The notes beneath the pieces are model-generated. The model saw only the letters and a list, made by a program, of their open reading frames with translations. It ran no database searches and had not been told where the DNA came from. From Pseudoglutamicibacter albus (lineage in GTDB: Bacteria > Actinomycetota > Actinomycetes > Actinomycetales > Micrococcaceae): a DNA stretch of 64,000 nt. The position numbers and the translations under genes are program-made. This document shows, one piece after another, positions 59,012 to 64,000 of this stretch. The DNA lies in assembly GCF_031458175.1 (NCBI RefSeq), contig NZ_JAVDXX010000001.1:682001-746000 (forward strand). The letters run 5' to 3'. Position 1 is the first letter of the stretch. Every line of letters starts with the position of its first letter.

Positions 59012-59700
59012 TGGGCCCACACCGCCCGTCCTTCGGCGATCTCGGCCTCGCCGGCGAAGGCTGTCTGCAACGCGGCCCGTGCAGCGCCGATGCCCTCCTC
59101 GGAATCCGTGACAGCGATTGTCATGCAACATCCGGTGGCCGAATATGTCGTGTCCAACAAGGTGTACCCGAGGCCGCGTATCACATGTTCGGCGCGTCCG
59201 GCCTGCGCCATATTTACAGACACCACAAGCTCACGCTTCCGGTGCCACGTCACAAAGCGGGCGCCATCCAGAGCCTGCGAAACCGATTCCGAATACGCAC
59301 GGACCAAACCGCCAGCACCCAACAAGATCCCGCCAAACCACCGCGTGACCACCGCAACAACGTCCGTGAGGTCGCGGCGCTCATCGGAGGTTTCACGCTG
59401 CGCCAGGGCCGTTAGCATCGGGATACCGGCAGTACCGGCCGGCTCGCCGTCATCCGAGGAACGTTGCGTGTCCTGATCCGGGCCCAGAATGAATGCAGAA
59501 CAGTGGTGCCGTGCATCATGAAACGAGCGGCGTTGCTCCTCGATCACAGCGCGGGCGTCATCTTCACTGCGGACAGGCGCCAAGACGGTGTGGAACACCG
59601 AACGCTGAATCTCGATCTCGTGCACGTGCTCATCCGCAAGGCGCGTAAAACGCGTAGACCGCACACGCGGATCTGCCAGCTCAATCGGGGAAGAAGTCAT
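59008..59700 (-). CDS. IMPACT/YigZ family protein
   Basis: A 230-residue protein with the N-terminal UPF0029/IMPACT domain and C-terminal EF-G-like domain. The HHCSAFILG, SDDGEPAGTAGIPML and VVTRWFGGILLGAGGLVRAYSESV segments are typical of YigZ. The bacterial role is unclear; it may act in translation or proteolysis. It shares an ATGA overlap with the methyltransferase gene, so the two form one operon, and it is divergent from coaE with 59 bases between. Confidence 0.92.
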   Translation of the reverse strand: MTSSPIELADPRVRSTRFTRLADEHVHEIEIQRSVFHTVLAPVRSEDDARAVIEEQRRSFHDARHHCSAFILGPDQDTQRSSDDGEPAGTAGIPMLTALAQRETSDERRDLTDVVAVVTRWFGGILLGAGGLVRAYSESVSQALDGARFVTWHRKRELVVSVNMAQAGRAEHVIRGLGYTLLDTTYSATGCCMTIAVTDSEEGIGAARAALQTAFAGEAEIAEGRAVWAQ

Positions 59701-59759
59701 CGTTTCCAGTCTAGATGGCCACTACAGTGGAAGAAGGACCCAGCTACCTAGGAGGCAAC

Positions 59760-60407
59760 GTGACCCAGCAGCCTGAGAATAACCCGCGCATCGGGCTGAC
59801 AGGCGGGATCGCAGCAGGTAAATCTACGGTTGCGCGGCGGCTCGCTGAGGAACACGGAGCGCTTATTATCGACGCGGACGCTATTGTGCGCAAGCTGCAA
59901 GAGCCAGGGGAGCGGGGACTAGAAGCGATCGTCGCGGAATTTGGTGAGGACATGCTCACCGCTTCCGGTGCACTCGACCGGGCACGGCTCGGTGCCGTGG
60001 TTTTCAACGACGAGCAGGCTCGTGAACGGCTCAACGCGATCATCCATCCGATGGTGCGTGAAGAAGCGCAACGGCTAGCTGACTCTGCTGCGCCAGGACA
60101 GTTGATTGTCGAGGACATTCCTTTGCTCGTTGAAAGCGGCCAGGCGGGCCGGTTCGATCACGTGATGGTGGTCGAGGCTCCGCTTACGGAACGGGTGCGC
60201 CGGATGGTCGAAGACCGCGGGATGAGCGAAGACGACGCCCACGCTCGGATCAAGGCGCAGGCAACGGATGAACAGCGGCGTGAAGCAGCCACGCATCTGC
60301 TGGTGAATCACGGCTCAGTCGATGACCTGCATAAAGCCGTCGATGCGGCGGTCGCCTCGATCCTCGCGGTGCCGCGTGACGCTGAACACAGCGGGGGCAC
60401 CGACTAG
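59760..60407 (+). CDS. coaE: Dephospho-CoA kinase
   Basis: Last step of coenzyme A synthesis. The product from GTG 59760 (VTQQPENNPRIGLTGGIAAGKSTVARRL) is 215 residues. The P-loop GGIAAGKST is intact, followed by IDADAIVRKLQEPG, IIHPMVREEAQR and VEDIPLLVESGQAGRFDHVMVVEAP. AGGAGG at 59750-59755 fixes the start; the frame upstream is not needed. uvrB begins nine bases after its stop, as is common in actinobacteria. Confidence 0.96.
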   Translation: MTQQPENNPRIGLTGGIAAGKSTVARRLAEEHGALIIDADAIVRKLQEPGERGLEAIVAEFGEDMLTASGALDRARLGAVVFNDEQARERLNAIIHPMVREEAQRLADSAAPGQLIVEDIPLLVESGQAGRFDHVMVVEAPLTERVRRMVEDRGMSEDDAHARIKAQATDEQRREAATHLLVNHGSVDDLHKAVDAAVASILAVPRDAEHSGGTD

Positions 60408-60416
60408 GCTTAAAGC

Positions 60417-62507
60417 ATGTCGTTGGCGCAGAAAATTGATCGTGTAGTCCACCCGTTCGAGGTGGTGTCCGAGTTCGAGCCTGCAGGGGATCAGCCGCAA
60501 GCGATCGCGGAACTCAAGCAGCGCATCGAAGGCGGGGAGAAAGACGTCGTCCTGCTCGGTGCGACCGGTACCGGTAAGTCCGCAACCGCCGCATGGCTCA
60601 TCGAGGCCGTTCAGCGCCCAACACTGGTCTTGGTGCAGAACAAGACGCTCGCCGCGCAGCTCGCAAACGAGCTACGGCACCTGCTACCGAATAATGCGGT
60701 CGAATACTTCGTCTCCTACTACGACTACTACCAGCCGGAAGCCTACGTCCCCCAAACCGACACCTTCATCGAGAAAGACTCCTCGATCAACGAAGAAGTC
60801 GAGCGGCTGCGCCACTCCGCGACCAACGCGCTGCTGACCCGCCGCGACTGCGTGGTGGTATCCACCGTGTCCTGCATCTATGGCCTCGGTACCCCAGAGG
60901 AATACATCAAACAGATGGTCACCCTGAAGGTGGGCCAAGAACTGGACCGCGACCAGATGCTACGCCAGTTCGTGCAGATGCAATACACCCGCAATGACGT
61001 GGACTTCCACCGTGGAACGTTCCGCGTGCGTGGTGACACGGTCGAGATCATCCCGATGTATGAAGAGCTCGCGGTACGCGTCGAATTCTTTGGGGATGAG
61101 ATCGAATCGATCCAGACGCTGAACCCGATCACGGGCGATGTGGTGCGCGAAGAAAACGAAATGTACATCTTCCCGGCCTCCCACTATGTAGCCGGCGACG
61201 ACCGCATGCACCAAGCGATCGGGACCATCGAAGACGAACTACGCGACCGACTCCAAGAGCTAGAGAGCCAAAACAAGCTCGTTGAAGCCCAGCGCCTACG
61301 GATGCGCACCACCTATGACCTGGAAATGATGCAGCAGATGGGCTTCTGCAACGGCATCGAGAACTATTCACGCCACATCGACGGCCGTGACGCCGGTTCC
61401 GCACCGCACTGTCTACTGGATTACTTCCCGGACGACTTCCTGCTGATCATCGACGAATCCCACGTGACCGTTCCACAGATCGGCGGAATGTACGAAGGCG
61501 ACATGTCCCGCAAACGGACCCTCGTTGAGCACGGCTTCCGCCTACCTTCCGCAATGGACAACCGCCCCCTCAAATGGGATGAGTTCCTCGAACGCATCGG
61601 CCAGACCGTCTACTTGTCTGCAACACCAGGCAAGTACGAGCTGTCCCAAGCCGACGGTTACGTCGAGCAGATCATTCGCCCAACCGGCTTGGTGGATCCG
61701 AAGATCACCGTCAAACCAACCAAGGGCCAGATCGATGACCTGCTCGGGGAGATCAACGAACGCGTCGCGCGCAACGAACGCGTGCTCGTGACCACCCTGA
61801 CCAAGCGCATGGCCGAAGACCTCACCGACTACCTCGCAGAAAACGGGGTCAAAGTCGAATACCTTCACTCCGACGTCGATACACTACGCCGCGTCGAGCT
61901 GCTCACCGAACTACGCATGGGTACCTTCGATGTACTCGTCGGCATCAACCTGCTCCGCGAGGGCCTCGACCTGCCCGAGGTATCGCTCGTCGCGATCCTG
62001 GACGCAGACAAGGAAGGCTTCCTACGCTCAACGACCTCCCTCATCCAGACCATCGGCCGCGCCGCACGTAACGTCAACGGCGAAGTACACATGTACGCCG
62101 ACACCATGACGGACTCGATGAAACAAGCAATCGAAGAGACCGAACGCCGCCGCGAAATCCAGATAGCGCATAACGAGAAACACGGGATCACCCCGGCACC
62201 TCTCAAGAAGAAGATCGCGGACATCACCGAGCAACTCGCTCGCGAAGACGCCGACACCAACGAACTACTCAGCAACTTCGACTACGGCGCCGGCCACCGC
62301 GGCTACAACGCCCTACAAGACGACAAGAAGACCGACGCGCGCGGCACCATCGCCGCACCGAGCGAAGACCTCGCAACGCTCATCGCGCAACTATCCGAAC
62401 AGATGCACGCGGCAGCCGCTGACCTTCAATTCGAACTCGCCGCACGCCTACGCGATGAAGTCGCAGACCTGAAAAAGGAATTGCGCGCCATGAAGTCGGC
62501 CGAATAA
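60417..62507 (+). CDS. uvrB: Excinuclease ABC subunit B
   Basis: Damage-verifying helicase of nucleotide excision repair. The 696-residue protein shows Walker [16 protein letters not shown], the beta-hairpin region [29 protein letters not shown], the [17 protein letters not shown] box, [52 protein letters not shown], and a C-terminal UVR domain ([24 protein letters not shown]) that contacts UvrC. Confidence 0.98.
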   Translation: MSLAQKIDRVVHPFEVVSEFEPAGDQPQAIAELKQRIEGGEKDVVLLGATGTGKSATAAWLIEAVQRPTLVLVQNKTLAAQLANELRHLLPNNAVEYFVSYYDYYQPEAYVPQTDTFIEKDSSINEEVERLRHSATNALLTRRDCVVVSTVSCIYGLGTPEEYIKQMVTLKVGQELDRDQMLRQFVQMQYTRNDVDFHRGTFRVRGDTVEIIPMYEELAVRVEFFGDEIESIQTLNPITGDVVREENEMYIFPASHYVAGDDRMHQAIGTIEDELRDRLQELESQNKLVEAQRLRMRTTYDLEMMQQMGFCNGIENYSRHIDGRDAGSAPHCLLDYFPDDFLLIIDESHVTVPQIGGMYEGDMSRKRTLVEHGFRLPSAMDNRPLKWDEFLERIGQTVYLSATPGKYELSQADGYVEQIIRPTGLVDPKITVKPTKGQIDDLLGEINERVARNERVLVTTLTKRMAEDLTDYLAENGVKVEYLHSDVDTLRRVELLTELRMGTFDVLVGINLLREGLDLPEVSLVAILDADKEGFLRSTTSLIQTIGRAARNVNGEVHMYADTMTDSMKQAIEETERRREIQIAHNEKHGITPAPLKKKIADITEQLAREDADTNELLSNFDYGAGHRGYNALQDDKKTDARGTIAAPSEDLATLIAQLSEQMHAAAADLQFELAARLRDEVADLKKELRAMKSAE

Positions 62508-62572
62508 GCCTCCCGTAAAATTAAACGGAATATAGGATTCACCGGACCAACCGGTGATGTGGGAAGGACCAA

Positions 62573-63754
62573 GTGGTCAATTTATCTGCTCTGACCGGGC
62601 TCGCCGAGAGCGTGCCGACGGCGGGCGCATCGACAGCGAGCGTCACGACACCGATCCCTGTGTGGTTCGAAATCGGTTCGATGATCGTGCTGGTTGCGAT
62701 CCTGCTGATCGACCTCATCGTGATCGGGCGCCGCCCGCACGTGCCGTCGATGAAGGAAGCCGGCATCTGGGTTGGCATCTATGTTGCGCTCGCCCTGATT
62801 TTCTTCGGGTGCATGTGGGCGTTCGCGGGGCAGACTGATGCGCTCCAGTTCCTTGCGGGTTGGATCACCGAATATTCGCTCAGCGTCGATAACCTATTCG
62901 TGTTCATCATCATCATGACGAGCTTCGCGGTTCCGCGTGAACTGCAGCAGAAGGCTCTCATGATCGGCATCGTGATCGCGTTGATCGCGCGCGGCCTGTT
63001 CATTCTTGCCGGCGCTGTGCTGATCGACCGTTTCGTGTGGGTCTTCTACATCTTCGGCGCGTTCCTGTTGTGGACTGCCGTCAAACAGGTCATGGACCAT
63101 TCGGACGACGAAGAGGACCAGCCTGGCCTGGTCAAGCGTTTGACCTCCAAGCTCAACGTTGCCGATCACTATGACGGCTCCAAGCTACGCACCACGGTCA
63201 ACGGTAAGCGGATGTGGACGCCGATGGCGGCGGTCATTCTTGCGCTGGGTATCACTGACGTGATGTTCGCGCTGGACTCGATCCCGGCGATCTATGGCAT
63301 CACCCAGTCGCCGTTCATCGTATTCACGGCGAATGTGTTCGCGCTCATGGGTTTACGCCAGCTGTACTTCTTGCTGGGCGGCTTGCTGGACCGTGTGATC
63401 TACCTGACGCACGGAATTGCAGCGATTCTCGCGTTCATTGGTATCAAGCTGATCCTGCACGCATTGCACAAGAACGAGTTGCCGTTCATCAACGGCGGCA
63501 AGCCTGTTCCAGTTCCGGAGATCAGCACGGAGTTCTCGCTGATCTTCATTGTTCTGGCGTTGCTGATCGCGGTTGTGTGGTCGTTCATTTCGCCGAAGGG
63601 TCGGGAGGTCGCGCACTGGGCGGCGGCTCGAGCAGCGGCTGAGAAGCGCATCGAAGCTCGCAGGAAGGCCGCCGAAACGGCGACGAAAGGGGCCGATCCC
63701 TCGGCCCAGACCGAGAAGAAGAAGCTCGGCAAGCGTAATCCGAACGTTCGCTAG
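62573..63754 (+). CDS. TerC family integral membrane protein
   Basis: A 393-residue polytopic protein of the TerC/Alx family, linked in other bacteria to manganese export or metal loading of secreted proteins. The signature ITEYSLSVDNLFVFIIIM and its later partner ILALGITDVMFALDSIPAIYGITQ place acidic residues in the membrane, with about nine helices. It starts at GTG 62573 after GGAAGGACC. The C-terminal 60 residues are basic. I looked for a yybP-ykoY manganese riboswitch in the 65-base leader and did not find one. Confidence 0.92.
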   Translation: MVNLSALTGLAESVPTAGASTASVTTPIPVWFEIGSMIVLVAILLIDLIVIGRRPHVPSMKEAGIWVGIYVALALIFFGCMWAFAGQTDALQFLAGWITEYSLSVDNLFVFIIIMTSFAVPRELQQKALMIGIVIALIARGLFILAGAVLIDRFVWVFYIFGAFLLWTAVKQVMDHSDDEEDQPGLVKRLTSKLNVADHYDGSKLRTTVNGKRMWTPMAAVILALGITDVMFALDSIPAIYGITQSPFIVFTANVFALMGLRQLYFLLGGLLDRVIYLTHGIAAILAFIGIKLILHALHKNELPFINGGKPVPVPEISTEFSLIFIVLALLIAVVWSFISPKGREVAHWAAARAAAEKRIEARRKAAETATKGADPSAQTEKKKLGKRNPNVR

Positions 63755-63783
63755 ATAGCGGTTCACTACGTACAAATAACGAT

Positions 63784-63815
63784 GGCCGGTTCATTCCACC
63801 TGGAATGAACCGGCC
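63784..63815. terminator. Bidirectional terminator between terC and hemL
   Basis: A perfect 15-bp stem GGCCGGTTCATTCCA/TGGAATGAACCGGCC (63784-63798 with 63801-63815) has a CC loop, between convergent genes. Confidence 0.88.
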
Positions 63816-63859
63816 AACGCTGTTAAGGGTGCCGGCGCGGCGCGTCTGAACGTGACCGT

Positions 63860-64000
63860 TTAGGCCTGTGCGGCCGCCTTCGCTGCTGCTGGCAGGGCCT
63901 CCAAGATGCGGTCCACAACCGCATCGTCGTGCTGTGCGGATACGAACCACGCCTCGTAAGCCGATGGCGGCAAGTAGATTCCGGAATCCAGCATCGAGTG
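63860..64000 (-). CDS. hemL: Glutamate-1-semialdehyde 2,1-aminomutase, C-terminal 46 residues (partial)
   Basis: The minus strand reads [43 protein letters not shown] then a TAA at 63860-63862. [19 protein letters not shown] is the conserved C-terminal block of HemL, the PLP enzyme that forms 5-aminolevulinate for haem synthesis. The rest of the gene lies beyond base 64000. Confidence 0.9.
   Translation of the reverse strand, partial: HSMLDSGIYLPPSAYEAWFVSAQHDDAVVDRILEALPAAAKAAAQA

Noticed and set aside
62508-62572. Manganese (yybP-ykoY) riboswitch before terC
   Set aside because: The 65-base leader is too short and lacks the conserved loop sequences; only a small CACCGG/CCGGTG inverted repeat is present.

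Overview
The window is chromosomal DNA of a high-GC Gram-positive bacterium. Actinobacterial family proteins (DUF3000 beside RNase D, TIGR03085, DUF3817/DUF2871, an HGxxPAAW-type protein), linked his and trp genes, and the gene order pyk / hotdog thioesterase / polA / rpsA ... coaE / uvrB / terC point to Micrococcales, probably Micrococcaceae. No rRNA, IS element, CRISPR array or prophage is visible. The genus is my inference.

Layout. 1-3.6 kb: partial fatty-acid oxidation multienzyme, RNase D and DUF3000, all minus. 3.8-6.8 kb: a two-domain sugar-type ABC ATPase with eroded motifs and no permease, next to a Pro-rich protein with a C-terminal roadblock-like domain. 6.9-11.4 kb: msrB, a membrane-anchored hydrolase, sufE, a rhodanese and zapE. 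11.5-11.95 kb: four minus-strand tRNAs (Gly, Val, Cys, Gly). 12-18.3 kb: two small membrane proteins, a PD-(D/E)XK-like protein, then def-fmt-rsmB-rpe. 18.4-19.5 kb: FMN riboswitch and a PnuC/PnuX-type transporter. 19.6-30.8 kb: hisE-hisG-hisF, TIGR03085, hisI-trpE-Trp-associated membrane protein-HGxxPAAW-trpC-trpB-trpA-lgt. 31-36 kb: pyk, an enoyl-CoA hydratase/HIBYL-CoA hydrolase protein, tRNA-Leu, pit and a small membrane protein. 36.2-42.7 kb: thioesterase, polA, an Eis-like acetyltransferase and rpsA. 59-64 kb: YigZ, coaE, uvrB, terC and the 3' end of hemL.

The most unusual part is 42.9-57.5 kb, a type VII secretion (ESX-like) island between rpsA and the coaE/uvrB block. A minus-strand operon encodes a short EccB-like membrane protein, EccD, a MinD-like ATPase and EccC. 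Divergent from it are two copies, about 5.03 kb apart, of a four-gene cassette: two near-identical WXG100-sized proteins, a 109-residue helical protein and a 422/435-residue protein with a C-terminal glycine zipper. The leader and the two small genes are nearly identical between copies, whereas the 109-residue and large proteins have diverged. This suggests a conserved export module serving variable effectors. Cassette 1 is followed by two candidate immunity or chaperone genes, then a decayed stretch, then cassette 2.

A second recurrent signal is degenerate tandem repeats of about 14-20 bp that begin at, or just after, the stop codons of many unrelated genes in this window. I know of no named element that matches them.
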